DNA of 64,000 nucleotides from Terricaulis silvestris (GTDB taxonomy: Bacteria > Pseudomonadota > Alphaproteobacteria > Caulobacterales > Aquidulcibacteraceae). Below, one piece after another: positions 51,816 through 60,453 of this stretch. The translations under genes and the position numbers were made by a program. The stretch spans positions 186,001 to 250,000 of the forward strand of contig NZ_CP047045.1 of the NCBI RefSeq assembly GCF_009792355.1, written 5' to 3'. A model generated the notes under the pieces. It made no database searches. It was not told the origin of the DNA and saw nothing but the letters and a program-made list of their open reading frames with translations. Numbering within the stretch: position 1 is the first letter of the stretch; each line of letters begins with the position of its first letter.

Positions 51816-52732
51816 ATGTCACCCGTAACGGACCTCATGCAGCTTGCGCTTCAGCTTCGCGCCATATCGCGCGACGATGGATCGATTGACGCAGCACAGG
51901 TGCGTTTGACCGGCTTAGATGAGCCGAAGTGACCGCTCGATCGCTGACGGCGGACGGTTTCGCCGATTTGATCGCGTCCAGTCTAGGTGGCGAACCTGAA
52001 CTGACGGCCAGAGAGTGCCTGCTTCGCAATGACATCACCGAAGCGCGCGTGTTCTCGACGCGCGAGCGGCGCGTTGTCGGACGTTGGTTGGCGCCGGTTC
52101 GCCGTGACTGGATGCAGGCTTGCCTATGATAGCGAGTTCATTTTGAACGGCGCCCATCGCGGTCAGGAATTTCTGTCACTCGACTTGGCGATCCTGGATC
52201 AGGCTCATCAACGTGCTAGGGAGGAAGATCAGCGCGCGCTCGCGATCGGGTTCACGGTGCACGCATCGACGCTGCAAGCCCGAAAGAGCCGGGAGGCGTA
52301 TCTCGCCGCTGTCGTCAACGCGCCGCCCGAATTCAAAAACCGCGCTATCATTGCCATCGCTGAGATCGAGCGCGGGACTCCACTTATCTCAATCGCGGAA
52401 TGGTGCTGCACGCTTCGAACCTTGCTGACGCGGGTGTGCTTGGATTTCCATTATATCGATCACGCTATTGCCAGCATCGGCAGCACTGGCGCGTGGGCAG
52501 CGGGCTTCATCTGCCGATCTATTCAGGCGCCCAGAAGGGTCCGCGCGCGGCGCGCACGATGGAACAAATTCGTTTCTGGTCCAAGGCGCTGTACGGCCAA
52601 GGCATGCGCCTTGCGGTCAACGGTTTTCGGGAACCGGATTTCGTTGAGGAGGCTCGGGGCGCCGGCGTCGATATCGCAACGAGCGATGTGCTTTGGCCGT
52701 TCAACGAAGGGAAGTTGAGCTTGGCTGCGTGA
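51816..52732 (+). pseudogene. Decayed relative of the unknown gene at 38367-39494
   Basis: Pieces in successive frames match that protein in order. LQLRAISRDDGSIDAAQVRLTGLDE is read from ATG 51816 to TGA 51930. LTADGFADLIASSL is read in a second frame (51929-52129). AYDSEFILNGAHRGQEFLSLDLAILDQA through VHASTLQARKSREAYL, IAEIERGTPLISIAEW and ASIGSTGAWAAG are read in a third. GLHLPIYSGAQKGPRAAR through NGFREPDFVEEARGAGVDIATSDVLWPFNEG is read in a fourth segment ending 52732. At least three frame breaks and an internal deletion have destroyed it. Confidence 0.82.
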
Positions 52733-52869
52733 AGTTGATGAGTAACGTCTGTAATCGGGAAACAGAGAGCGAATACACTCGTGTACCCGACGCGCTCGTT
52801 GCCGTTCAGAGTTGAAGTCGAGGCAAGGCCGTCGCGGCTGGGTGTTCTGTTTCGGCGCCGGAGTCGAAG

Positions 52870-53076
52870 CTAGCCAGCGCCATCAAGCAACAGGGCTTGA
52901 ATGTCTGTGGCGCGCCAAGCTGTGATCCGTGGCCCAAGCTTGACCGGTTTTGGATAGCGGCCTGATTTGACCCCGGCCCACCAAGTCGATTTGCTGACCG
53001 GCAGGGGACCGTGCGGAGCTATGATCGACGATAGGCGAAGCAGCGCGCCACTGGGCAGCTCAGCAGGGATCGGCAT
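52870..53076 (-). CDS. AlpA-family transcriptional regulator
   Basis: A 68-aa AlpA/MerR-like winged-helix protein: LRLSSIIAPHGPLPVSKSTWWAGVKSGRYPKPVKLGPRITAWRATDIQALL, the usual phage-regulator pattern. Such proteins activate integrase or excision genes of P4-like elements. It lies 1.1 kb downstream of the integrase gene on the same strand, consistent with a small integrated element. Confidence 0.85.
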   Translation of the reverse strand: MPIPAELPSGALLRLSSIIAPHGPLPVSKSTWWAGVKSGRYPKPVKLGPRITAWRATDIQALLLDGAG

Positions 53077-53172
53077 GGGCGGCAGCCTCGTTTGCGATTG
53101 AGTCTGCTGGCTAACCCCGATCCCACAGCCATTGGCCGAATTCGGAAACCGAATTGCTCACCGCTATCAGAT

Positions 53173-53832
53173 TCAATCCGGGATAGCGTGCTCGATGTCG
53201 CCTGCTGAGCACCGCAACCAATCGAGCGCGGTCTGCTCGTCAATGGTGATGCCAAACCCGGCCAAGCTCTCGACGATCTGCCTGGTTGCCTGCGTTCGCC
53301 CGCCATCTGGCCGATAGCCGTAGCGCGCCATCGCCATGCCGAGGATAAGCTTCTTGACTGAGCGCGCCTCGTTTGGGCTGAGCGCGGGCTTCTTGGACTT
53401 TGCTGCGACGGCTGGCGTCCATTCGTCCCGCGCGCGCAACAGGCTTTCCAGCTCGACCACGCGGTGTTCGTAGGCTTCGCAGCGTGTGGTCAGCGTCTCG
53501 GCCAGGTGTCGCCAATCGGCAATCGGCCCGCTGTGTTGCTTGACGGCCTCTTTGAGGCGTTGCGAGCAGGGAATGGCGTTGCTGGCCGTCCACGACAGAA
53601 ATCCGGCAGGCTCAACCAGATGCGCAAGCCTGCCGGTCCGAGCGTGGTTCATGACCAACGCGACACGCTTGGTGAGTGCGGTGCGCGTTGCGTCTGCGAG
53701 ATCGCCGGTGTCGATCGCCTCGGGATCGATATCCAAGGAGAGCGCGGCACTTTCGGGAATCGACCAGCGCGCCATCCGGGCCCAATGGGTATAATCAGGA
53801 AGGGTGGACGGTTCGGCAAGGGTTGCGGGCAT
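53173..53832 (-). CDS. Unknown integrated-element protein
   Basis: A 219-aa soluble protein that I do not recognise by function. The central part (about residues 105-135, AETLTTRCEAYEHRVVELESLLRARDEW) is a likely coiled coil. The C-terminal part (SPNEARSVKKLILGMAMARYGYRPDGGRTQATRQIVESLAGFGITIDEQTALDWL) looks helical and DNA-binding-like. Proteins of this length and layout occur between AlpA and integrase genes in genomic islands. No cargo gene accompanies it. Confidence 0.65.
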   Translation of the reverse strand: MPATLAEPSTLPDYTHWARMARWSIPESAALSLDIDPEAIDTGDLADATRTALTKRVALVMNHARTGRLAHLVEPAGFLSWTASNAIPCSQRLKEAVKQHSGPIADWRHLAETLTTRCEAYEHRVVELESLLRARDEWTPAVAAKSKKPALSPNEARSVKKLILGMAMARYGYRPDGGRTQATRQIVESLAGFGITIDEQTALDWLRCSAGDIEHAIPD

Positions 53833-54159
53833 CGATCATCCTTGAGCTTGATCTGACCCCGCAGCGCATTCCTATCAGCACGCGCGGAGGCATCTCACTT
53901 CGTGCAACCGGCAGGACTCTGGCGGAGCGCCGATACGCTTTCTGGGATGAACCCGTTCATTGGCGCGCTGATATCGTTTTGTATCGCGTCTGAGTTGCTC
54001 TTGGGTCCCGGTTGATTTGGATTTGATATGTTTTGGCTCGCCGTTGAATTGGATTTGAGTTGAGAACGAAGCCAACGTGAAGGTCAGCGTCAAGCTCGCC
54101 TGAAGCGCTGTTCAAGCTGTCTCTGGAGCTTTCCTTGGCGCGTCGCGAGGCTTGATCCA
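53833..54159. other. Intergenic region with a short near-direct repeat
   Basis: 327 nt between the unknown protein and the integrase gene. gttgatttggatttgat (54011-54027) and gttgaattggatttgag (54043-54059) match at 15 of 17 positions, spaced 32 nt apart. They could be binding sites for integrase or AlpA, or chance. No gene recognised. Confidence 0.4.
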
Positions 54160-55353
54160 TCACCCGGCGCGAAGCGGCACGATGTCGGCGCTCTTGGCAG
54201 TGGCGTAGGCCGCCCAAGCGCTCATCAGCTGGCGGCGCTTGTCGAGCAAATCGCCGCGCCGGTAGGCCGCTTCGGCTTTGTCCCGGATCGTGTGCGCCAG
54301 CGCCATCTCACAGACTTCGCGAGCAAAGTTGGTGCGTTCCGCTGCCCAGTCGCGAAAGCCGGAGCGGAAGCCGTGCGCGGTGACCTCCAAGTCCATGCGG
54401 CGCAACGTCGTCAGGAACACCATGTTGGACATCGGCGTCTCGCGCTTGCGCCCCGGAAACACCAATGTGCTATCGCCGGCCAGTTCCTTTGCTCGCGCCA
54501 GAATCTCGACAGCGCGGGGTGAAAGGGGAATGCGGTGGGCGCGTCCCGCCTTCATTCGCTCGGGCGGGATCGTCCAGATCCGTTCGTCCAAGTCGAACTC
54601 GGTCCAGCCGGCGTTCAGCGTTTCGCTGGTGCGCGTCGCGGTGAGAATGAGCAGTTCGAACGCAAGTTTTGCTGGTTCGCCCACGGTGCTTGCGCGGAGC
54701 GATCGGATGAACCGGGCGATCTCGGCATAGGGGAGCGCTGCATGATGGCGCTGACGATCAGGTTGCTTGGGAAGACCTCGCGCCACCCCATCAACGGGAT
54801 TGTCTCCACTGCGATGGCCGGAGGCCTTGGCCCAATCGAACACCGATCGCATCCGCTGCCTCACCCGGCGTGCGGTCTCCGCTTTTGCGAGCCATATAGG
54901 GGAGAGTACGCGGAGCACATCCGGCGCGGTGATCTGATCAACCCGCATGGCGCCAATGATTGGAAACGCATAGTCGGTCAGTGAATTGATCCACTGATCG
55001 CCGTGCTTAGGGTTTCGCCACGCTGGCGCGTGTTGCTTGTGTACGGCCCGCGCAGCTTCGGTGAACGTCGGTGCGGTTTGGCGGGCCTTGCGCCGCTCGG
55101 CGAGGGGATCGCCACCGTCGCGGGCGATCTTGCGGTAGGTGCGCGCGGCCTCGCGCGCCTCAGCCAGCGTAACGAGCCGGAGCCCGCCCAAACCAATGTC
55201 GCGGCGACGACCCTGCACGACGGTACGCAAAAGCCACCGCTTCGCGCCTGAACTATCGACAACGAGATACAGCCCGTTGCCGTCGGCATAGCGCCCCGCC
55301 AGTTTCAGGCTTCGTGTCCTTAGAGGCGTCAGAGCAAAGTGAGGATGCATCAA
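54160..55353 (-). CDS. P4-type tyrosine integrase
   Basis: A 397-aa integrase. An N-terminal arm-binding domain (DUF4102-like: GRYADGNGLYLVVDSSGAKRWLLRTVVQGRRRDIGLGG) is followed by a core-binding domain and the catalytic domain. Catalytic residues: R in TATRTSETLNAGW, HGFR with H and R, H in LAHTIRDK, and the tyrosine of AAYRRGDLLDKRR. All appear intact. P4-type enzymes usually integrate at tRNA 3' ends, in line with the tRNA-Ser-like repeat 157 nt upstream of its start. Probably functional or recently so. Confidence 0.93.
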   Translation of the reverse strand: MMHPHFALTPLRTRSLKLAGRYADGNGLYLVVDSSGAKRWLLRTVVQGRRRDIGLGGLRLVTLAEAREAARTYRKIARDGGDPLAERRKARQTAPTFTEAARAVHKQHAPAWRNPKHGDQWINSLTDYAFPIIGAMRVDQITAPDVLRVLSPIWLAKAETARRVRQRMRSVFDWAKASGHRSGDNPVDGVARGLPKQPDRQRHHAALPYAEIARFIRSLRASTVGEPAKLAFELLILTATRTSETLNAGWTEFDLDERIWTIPPERMKAGRAHRIPLSPRAVEILARAKELAGDSTLVFPGRKRETPMSNMVFLTTLRRMDLEVTAHGFRSGFRDWAAERTNFAREVCEMALAHTIRDKAEAAYRRGDLLDKRRQLMSAWAAYATAKSADIVPLRAG

Positions 55354-55510
55354 TCGTCCGTCGAATCGCGCCCCACAATCGCGTCCACATTTCGGAGTCG
55401 ATCATGCCGATGTCGGCTGTCCAAGCTCGGACAACGATCGCGGGAAATCTTACGTCAACTCAAGGCGCTAGCGGACTAAGCCGGACAACATCAGACTTCA
55501 ACGCGAGGGA

Positions 55511-55525
55511 CTCCCTCTCCGCCAG
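55511..55525 (+). repeat. Candidate att core, right copy (tRNA-Ser 3'-end-like)
   Basis: ctccctctccgccag, identical in sequence and orientation to 38042-38056. It lies between the integrase gene and the core gene for a DsbA-like protein, the expected place for an attachment site. No tRNA body is visible upstream. Confidence 0.45.
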
Positions 55526-55583
55526 GGCCTTACTTCCGTCACTTGGGCGCGGTGGTTAGAACATCTCGTCGTTCGAGGTGGTG

Positions 55584-56207
55584 ATGACGGTTTCACGCAG
55601 AATTATTCTTGGCGCCAGCGCCGGGTCCGCGTGCGCGGTTTTGTGTCCTTCAGGCGCGGCCGCGCTCGAAGGGGACATGACACTGGGCGATGCGTCGGCG
55701 CCGGCGCAGTTGGTTGAATACGCTTCGCTCACCTGCCCACATTGTGCAGCGTTTCACGCGGAGGTGTTTCCGCGGATCAAGGCCGAGTACATCGACGCGC
55801 GCCGCATCGGCTTCACACTGCGCGAGTTTCCGACCCCGCCGATGCCGGTGTCTTTCGCGATGTTCCAACTCGCCCGTTGCGGCGGCGCGAACGCCGAAAC
55901 CTATTTCGACCGCGTCGGCATCCTGTTCCAGGAGCAGCGTGCGGTTCTGAGTTCAGGCACCGGAGAAGGCGTGCGCGCCGCTCTGATCAACATCGGCGCT
56001 CGCTGGGGTCTCAGCGAAGATCAGGTGGTCGCCGCGATGATGGACCAGGAGGGCGTCACGCGGGTGACGGCCACGGTCGAAGATGGCCACCAACGGTTCG
56101 ATGTCCACGGAACGCCGGCCTTGGTGCTCAACGACCGGCTGTTGGAGGGACCCACGAGCCTGACATATGCCGGGCTCTCGGCTACCCTGAACGCCGCGCT
56201 GTCCTGA
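55584..56207 (+). CDS. DsbA-family thioredoxin-like protein
   Basis: A 207-aa exported protein from ATG 55584 (GTG 55578 and 55581 are alternatives). A signal-type N-terminus (SRRIILGASAGSACAVLCPSGAAA, with an RR that could be Tat-like) precedes a thioredoxin fold with an inserted helical domain. Active site CPHC in SLTCPHCAAFH and cis-Pro in HGTPALVLNDRLLEG. Makes or reshuffles disulfides in the periplasm. First core gene after the integrated element. Confidence 0.88.
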   Translation: MTVSRRIILGASAGSACAVLCPSGAAALEGDMTLGDASAPAQLVEYASLTCPHCAAFHAEVFPRIKAEYIDARRIGFTLREFPTPPMPVSFAMFQLARCGGANAETYFDRVGILFQEQRAVLSSGTGEGVRAALINIGARWGLSEDQVVAAMMDQEGVTRVTATVEDGHQRFDVHGTPALVLNDRLLEGPTSLTYAGLSATLNAALS

Positions 56208-56244
56208 GCAGCTGAAAAGAGCCGGAAAACGTCCCGGACCCGCA

Positions 56245-56274
56245 TTGACGGGCGCCTAGCCCTTCCCTTATATC
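56245..56274 (+). promoter_or_regulatory. Candidate promoter of rplU-rpmA
   Basis: TTGACG (56245-56250) and TATATC (56269-56274) with 18 nt between. Transcription would begin near 56281, just before the leader hairpin. Motif-based. Confidence 0.5.
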
Positions 56275-56283
56275 CCCGTTCCC

Positions 56284-56320
56284 CGCCCGGGCGAGCTTCG
56301 TCCGGGCGCGCTTAGTTTTT
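56284..56320 (+). terminator. Hairpin plus T-run in the rplU leader (attenuator or upstream terminator)
   Basis: Bases 56284-56293 and 56299-56308 can form a 10-bp stem (one G-U pair) with a 5-nt loop, followed by cgcttag and five T (56316-56320). A further perfect 12-nt palindrome, ggctccggagcc, lies at 56322-56333. Because the predicted promoter is upstream, the hairpin may be inside the rplU leader and act as an attenuator. Alternatively it ends dsbA transcription. Confidence 0.55.
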
Positions 56321-56347
56321 ACGGCTCCGGAGCCGGGTAGGTCTGAA

Positions 56348-56674
56348 ATGTTCGCGGTAATCAAGACGGGCGGCAAGCAATACCGGGTGGCCAAGGACGA
56401 CGTGATCGTCGTCGAGAAGCTCGAAGGCAAAGCCGGCGGCAAGATCACGTTCTCCGACGTCCTGATGACGGGCGACGGCAAGTCGCTGAAGCTCGGCAAG
56501 GATCTCGGCGGCGTCACCGTCACCGGTACGCTGGTCGAGACCAAAAAGGGCGACAAGATCACGGTGTTCAAGAAGCGCCGCCGCAACACCTATCGCCGCC
56601 GCGCCGGTCACCGCCAAGCCGAAAGCCATGTGCAGATCACGGCGATCGGCAGCGCGAAGCAAGACAAGGAATAA
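56348..56674 (+). CDS. rplU: 50S ribosomal protein L21
   Basis: A 108-aa protein with the full L21 pattern: MFAVIKTGGKQYRVAKDDVI, the central strand region and KRRRNTYRRRAGHRQAESHVQITAI. Binds 23S rRNA in the large subunit. Paired with rpmA 9 nt downstream, as in most bacteria. Confidence 0.98.
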   Translation: MFAVIKTGGKQYRVAKDDVIVVEKLEGKAGGKITFSDVLMTGDGKSLKLGKDLGGVTVTGTLVETKKGDKITVFKKRRRNTYRRRAGHRQAESHVQITAIGSAKQDKE

Positions 56675-56683
56675 GAGGGCGTC

Positions 56684-56953
56684 ATGGCTCACAAAAAAGC
56701 TGGTGGTAGCTCCCGCAACGGTCGTGACTCGCCGGGCCAACGCTTGGGCGTGAAGCGCTTCGGCGGCCAGCGCGTCAATGGTGGCGAGATCCTCGTCCGT
56801 CAGCGCGGCACCAAATTCCATCCGGGTTCAAACGTCGGCCTTGGCCGCGATCACACGCTCTTTGCCCTTTGTCAGGGCCAAGTTGCGTTCGCAACCAAGC
56901 GAGACGGCCGCACTTACGTGTCGATTATGCCGGCACAGGTAGCAGCCGAGTAA
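56684..56953 (+). CDS. rpmA: 50S ribosomal protein L27
   Basis: An 89-aa protein beginning [29 protein letters not shown], the canonical L27 N-terminus without the Firmicute pre-sequence. It reaches the peptidyl-transferase centre. Two strong hairpins follow the stop. Confidence 0.98.
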   Translation: MAHKKAGGSSRNGRDSPGQRLGVKRFGGQRVNGGEILVRQRGTKFHPGSNVGLGRDHTLFALCQGQVAFATKRDGRTYVSIMPAQVAAE

Positions 56954-56975
56954 GGCGAGAACGGAAGAGACCTTC

Positions 56976-57050
56976 CCGGATCGCCTTCAAAGGGCGATCC
57001 GGTTCCCGAGATAGCGTGGGGCGCCCGGATCAAGGCGCCCCATTTTCTTT
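56976..57050 (+). terminator. Tandem hairpins ending rplU-rpmA
   Basis: Hairpin 1: ccggatcgcc (56976-56985) pairs perfectly with ggcgatccgg (56993-57002), loop 7 nt. Hairpin 2: tggggcgcc (57017-57025) pairs with ggcgcccca (57034-57042), followed by ttttcttt (57043-57050), a good intrinsic terminator. Confidence 0.85.
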
Positions 57051-57084
57051 GCCCCACGCGTTAGAGCCAAACAGGAGCGGCTCC

Positions 57085-57660
57085 ATGCGTGACGTGATCC
57101 AGATCGAAACCAAGCGGCTGAAATTGCGCGGCTTGCGCATCAGCGATGCAGCGCGCGTTGCGCAGCTCTGCGGCGATCCCGGCGTTGCGACCATGATTGC
57201 ACGCACACCGCTTCCATATCTCGAAGTCGCCGCCGAAGGCTGGATCATGACGCTCAACGCCAAGAAGCGCGCGGGCGATGAGTTCGTGTTCGCCGCCGAA
57301 TTGCCGGGCGAGGGGCTGATCGGCGTGATCGGCGCACACCAACGCGGCGCGTTCGAGTCAAGCGACGGATTCGAGATCGGCTATTGGTTCGGCCGGCCCT
57401 ATTGGGGCAAGGGCTTCGCATCGGAAACGCTGACTGGCTTCTTGTCGGAGGCGAAGAAGCTCGGCCAATTGCTGGCCGGCCACTTCGTCGACAACCCTGC
57501 GTCGGGGCGCGTGCTTCAGAAAGCCGGTTTCGCCTACACCGGAGAAACAGCGCCGCTGTTCTCCCTGGCGCGCGGCGAAACGGCGTTGGCCAAACGCATG
57601 CGCTATGCGCCGGACGAGAAGCGACTCGATCCGGACTTGCACCAGGCGGTCGCCGCCTAG
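57085..57660 (+). CDS. GNAT-family N-acetyltransferase (RimJ/RimL type)
   Basis: A 191-aa protein from ATG 57085 (AGGAG upstream; a longer frame upstream is an rpmA shadow). It has ETKRLKLRGLRISDAARVAQLC, GVIGAHQRG, GFEIGYWFGRPYWGKGFASETL (acetyl-CoA binding) and NPASGRVLQKAGFAYTGE. Acetylates an amino group, often a protein N-terminus. A GNAT gene after rplU-rpmA is common in alphaproteobacteria. Confidence 0.92.
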   Translation: MRDVIQIETKRLKLRGLRISDAARVAQLCGDPGVATMIARTPLPYLEVAAEGWIMTLNAKKRAGDEFVFAAELPGEGLIGVIGAHQRGAFESSDGFEIGYWFGRPYWGKGFASETLTGFLSEAKKLGQLLAGHFVDNPASGRVLQKAGFAYTGETAPLFSLARGETALAKRMRYAPDEKRLDPDLHQAVAA

Positions 57661-58160
57661 TTGACGCCGATGCGACGCAGGATGTCTGCAAAGCCATCCT
57701 GCGTCGTCGCCCAGAGCGCATCGATGTTTTCGCCGCCGATCTGCACCGCGAAGAACACGGCGTAGCCGATGATGAAGAGCACCGGCATCGCTTGCTCGAG
57801 TGAGAACCATCGCATCGCGCGGCGCTTGCCGGTGATGCTTTCCCACTCGTCGCGGATCGGATGCACCCCGAGCGCGTCCTCCATCTTGTAGATGTTCTTG
57901 TACTTCGCCCCGAGCAGCACCGTGTAATAGCTGTTCGACGTGCGCCAGATCACGCAGGTCAGCGCCAAAGCGAAGGCGCAGAGCGAAAACAGCAACGGAT
58001 TCGGCAGCCCTTCGCTGCTGGCAAGAAACCCTAGCGCACTCATGCCGGCGATGTTGAGCGTCATGAACACGTTCGAGAGTTCGCGTCGCGCCCGCCGCGC
58101 CTCGCGGACGTCCTCGACGAGGAGCTTGTAGATTTCGATCGTGGTGTTTGCGTCTGGCAC
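57657..58160 (-). CDS. Small membrane protein, RipA-like
   Basis: A 167-aa protein. Two transmembrane helices near residues 30-50 and 55-72 and one near 125-142 are separated by a cytoplasmic loop with WRTSNSYYTVLLGAKYKNIYKMEDALGVHPIRDEW. The opening YKLLVEDVREARRARRELSNVFMTLN resembles the RipA-family octameric membrane proteins; function unknown. Overlaps the GNAT gene's 3' end by 4 nt, convergent. Confidence 0.75.
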   Translation of the reverse strand: MPDANTTIEIYKLLVEDVREARRARRELSNVFMTLNIAGMSALGFLASSEGLPNPLLFSLCAFALALTCVIWRTSNSYYTVLLGAKYKNIYKMEDALGVHPIRDEWESITGKRRAMRWFSLEQAMPVLFIIGYAVFFAVQIGGENIDALWATTQDGFADILRRIGVN

Positions 58161-58314
58161 GTGCAGTCCCCACCGCTGTTTGCCTCGATCACGCAGGTTT
58201 AAGTGTCGCTTATGGCTCTGGATAGCCCCGAGGCCTTGGAAATGCCCGAGATTCTAACTAGGTGTCGGATCAGCGGCGCCGCATGATCGTGGGCGCTGTG
58301 GGAGAGCTTTTGTC

Positions 58315-59346
58315 ATGGGTTTGCGCGTAGCCGTCGTCGGCGCCACCGGGAACGTGGGCCGGGAAATGTTGACCATCCTCGAAGAGCGGCTGTTTCCTGC
58401 CGACGAAGTGGTGGCGCTCGCCTCTCGCCGTTCCGTCGGCGTCGAGGTCAGTTACGGCGACAAGACGCTCAAGATCAAGGACCTCGAGACCTACGATTTC
58501 TCCGGAGTCGATCTCGTGCTGATGAGCGCGGGCAGCAAGGTGTCGAAGGAATGGTCGCCGAAGATCGGCGCGACCGGCGCGGTGGTGATCGACAATTCCA
58601 GCGCCTGGCGCATGGACCCGCGCGTGCCGCTGATCGTGCCGGAAGTGAATCCGGAAGCCATCACCGGCTACGACAAGCTCAACATCATCGCCAACCCGAA
58701 CTGCTCGACCGCCCAACTCGTCGTCGCGCTGAAGCCGCTGCACGATCACGCCAAGATCAAGCGCGTCGTCGTGGCCACCTACCAATCGGTCTCAGGCGCC
58801 GGCAAGGACGCCATGGAAGAGCTCTGGATGCAGACCAAGAAAATCTACGTCAACGACGAGATGGTCAAAGAGCACTTCACCAAGCAGATCGCCTTCAACG
58901 TGATCCCCCACATCGATGACTTCATGGAGGATGGCTACACGAAGGAAGAGTGGAAAATGATGGTCGAGACCAAGAAGATCATGGACTCGTCGATCAAGCT
59001 CACCGCCACCTGCGTGCGCGTACCGGTGTTCGTCGGTCATTCCGAAGCCGTCACCGTCGAGTTCGAGAACCCGATCAGCGCCGAGGAAGCGCAAGACATC
59101 CTGCGCGAGGCCCCGGGCGTCATGCTGATCGATCGCCGCGAAGACGGGGGCTACATCACGCCGGTGGAATGCGTCGGCGAGTTCGCGACTTACGTGTCGC
59201 GCGTCCGCACCGACCCCACCGTGGACAACGGCCTCTCGCTCTGGGTCGTTAGCGACAACCTGCGCAAAGGCGCGGCGCTCAATGCCGTGCAGATCGCCGA
59301 GCTGATGCTGAACAAGGGCTTGTTCAAGCGCATCAAGGCCGCGTGA
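58315..59346 (+). CDS. asd: Aspartate-semialdehyde dehydrogenase
   Basis: A 343-aa protein. NADP-binding VVGATGNVGREML at the N-terminus, SAGSKVSKEW, VIDNSSAWRMDPRVPLIVPEVN, catalytic Cys in NPNCSTAQLVVAL, and TYQSVSGAGKDAMEEL. Reduces aspartyl phosphate to the semialdehyde for lysine, threonine, methionine and diaminopimelate. Its stop overlaps the start of the next gene by 4 nt (GTGA region). Confidence 0.97.
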   Translation: MGLRVAVVGATGNVGREMLTILEERLFPADEVVALASRRSVGVEVSYGDKTLKIKDLETYDFSGVDLVLMSAGSKVSKEWSPKIGATGAVVIDNSSAWRMDPRVPLIVPEVNPEAITGYDKLNIIANPNCSTAQLVVALKPLHDHAKIKRVVVATYQSVSGAGKDAMEELWMQTKKIYVNDEMVKEHFTKQIAFNVIPHIDDFMEDGYTKEEWKMMVETKKIMDSSIKLTATCVRVPVFVGHSEAVTVEFENPISAEEAQDILREAPGVMLIDRREDGGYITPVECVGEFATYVSRVRTDPTVDNGLSLWVVSDNLRKGAALNAVQIAELMLNKGLFKRIKAA

Positions 59347-60326
59347 GAAACTCGCTCGGGTCTCTCAATCAACAGTGCGCGGAGCTCTACACGAATTGGG
59401 GCATCGCGCACCAAGGCTGCATGGCGCCGGATTTGCTCGTGTCGCAGCATGCGATGGAGGCCGAGAGCCACTTCGCGATCATCGAAGAGAGCGTTAGCCG
59501 CGTCCACACGCTGATTGAAACGAACCGGCTCTTGCCTGGCGAGTTTTCGGCCATCGCGCTGGCCTCGTACGCGCTCGACGGATACGCGGGATCGCTCACA
59601 CGCGTGAGCCACGAGGACTTGCTGCTGAACGGCTGGGCCGATTCCGTGATGTTCAAGGGCGCGATTGCGGGATTCGAAGCTTTGGGCTTCCCCGAGAGTG
59701 CGCGACTGGTGGAGGACCTTGCTCAATTCCTCTCTGAAAACCGAGACCGCGTGGGCCGCCACCTAGGCGACTTGATCAGGGGTAAAGGGGGCGCCCCCTA
59801 TTGTACTGAGCGGCTCGCAGGGTTCGACGACCGAACGGGTTGGCTCGATGATGGCAACGCGCTCGGCGGTGCGTGGGCCGAGTGGTTGCGAGCGCACGCA
59901 TGCGTCTCGGACGCCAATGAAACAATACGACCGCCAGCGGATGTGTTCGACGCGCGAAAACCACGGGAAGATTGGCGGCAAAACACGCCAACTCGTGAGC
60001 AGTTGAAGGCCATGGAAGGGGTAGCGCGAACGCTATCGGCGCGCGCCAAGACGAAAATCGGCAACCCGCGCTCTGTTATCAAGGAAAAGCTAAGCAAGTT
60101 CATTCCTGGAGACGATCCAATCCCGGTCATGTCTTGGGATTACGCGCAAAAGAGTTTGCGCGACGCCGTGGCGACGCTCGACACGTCGTACTATTCGGTT
60201 GTCGTGACGCCGCCCCGTCGTGACGGCCCCGCCGAAGCGCTGGTGTTTTTCAGAGACGCCCCGCCCGCCTTGGCTAGAGTTGCTCTTGCGCCGTTGCAAT
60301 ACCGGCAGTGCGCCTTGCTCGCATAA
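59343..60326 (+). CDS. Unknown protein
   Basis: A 327-aa protein from GTG 59343, overlapping the asd stop. I do not recognise a family. The first 140 residues are mostly helical (ESHFAIIEESVSRVHTLIETNRLLPGEF). The middle carries charged low-complexity stretches, and the C-terminal part ends in PPRRDGPAEALVFFRDAPPALARVAL. No signal peptide or transmembrane segment. Translational coupling to asd is likely, but a functional link is not evident. Confidence 0.65.
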   Translation: MRNSLGSLNQQCAELYTNWGIAHQGCMAPDLLVSQHAMEAESHFAIIEESVSRVHTLIETNRLLPGEFSAIALASYALDGYAGSLTRVSHEDLLLNGWADSVMFKGAIAGFEALGFPESARLVEDLAQFLSENRDRVGRHLGDLIRGKGGAPYCTERLAGFDDRTGWLDDGNALGGAWAEWLRAHACVSDANETIRPPADVFDARKPREDWRQNTPTREQLKAMEGVARTLSARAKTKIGNPRSVIKEKLSKFIPGDDPIPVMSWDYAQKSLRDAVATLDTSYYSVVVTPPRRDGPAEALVFFRDAPPALARVALAPLQYRQCALLA

Positions 60327-60453
60327 GCGGTTGTGAGCTGCGCTGACATCCGTTGTTACAAAAAGTGTATCGGCCGCGTGCTGCAAAAGCATTCGCTGAG
60401 TCCTATTTGCTGAGGCGAGGGGGCATCATGCATTTCTTTGCCGATAGAGTGTC

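Noticed and set aside
55430-55525. Intact tRNA-Ser gene at the right att-like repeat
   Set aside because: Only the 3'-end-like 15 bases are present; upstream bases do not form D, anticodon or T arms.
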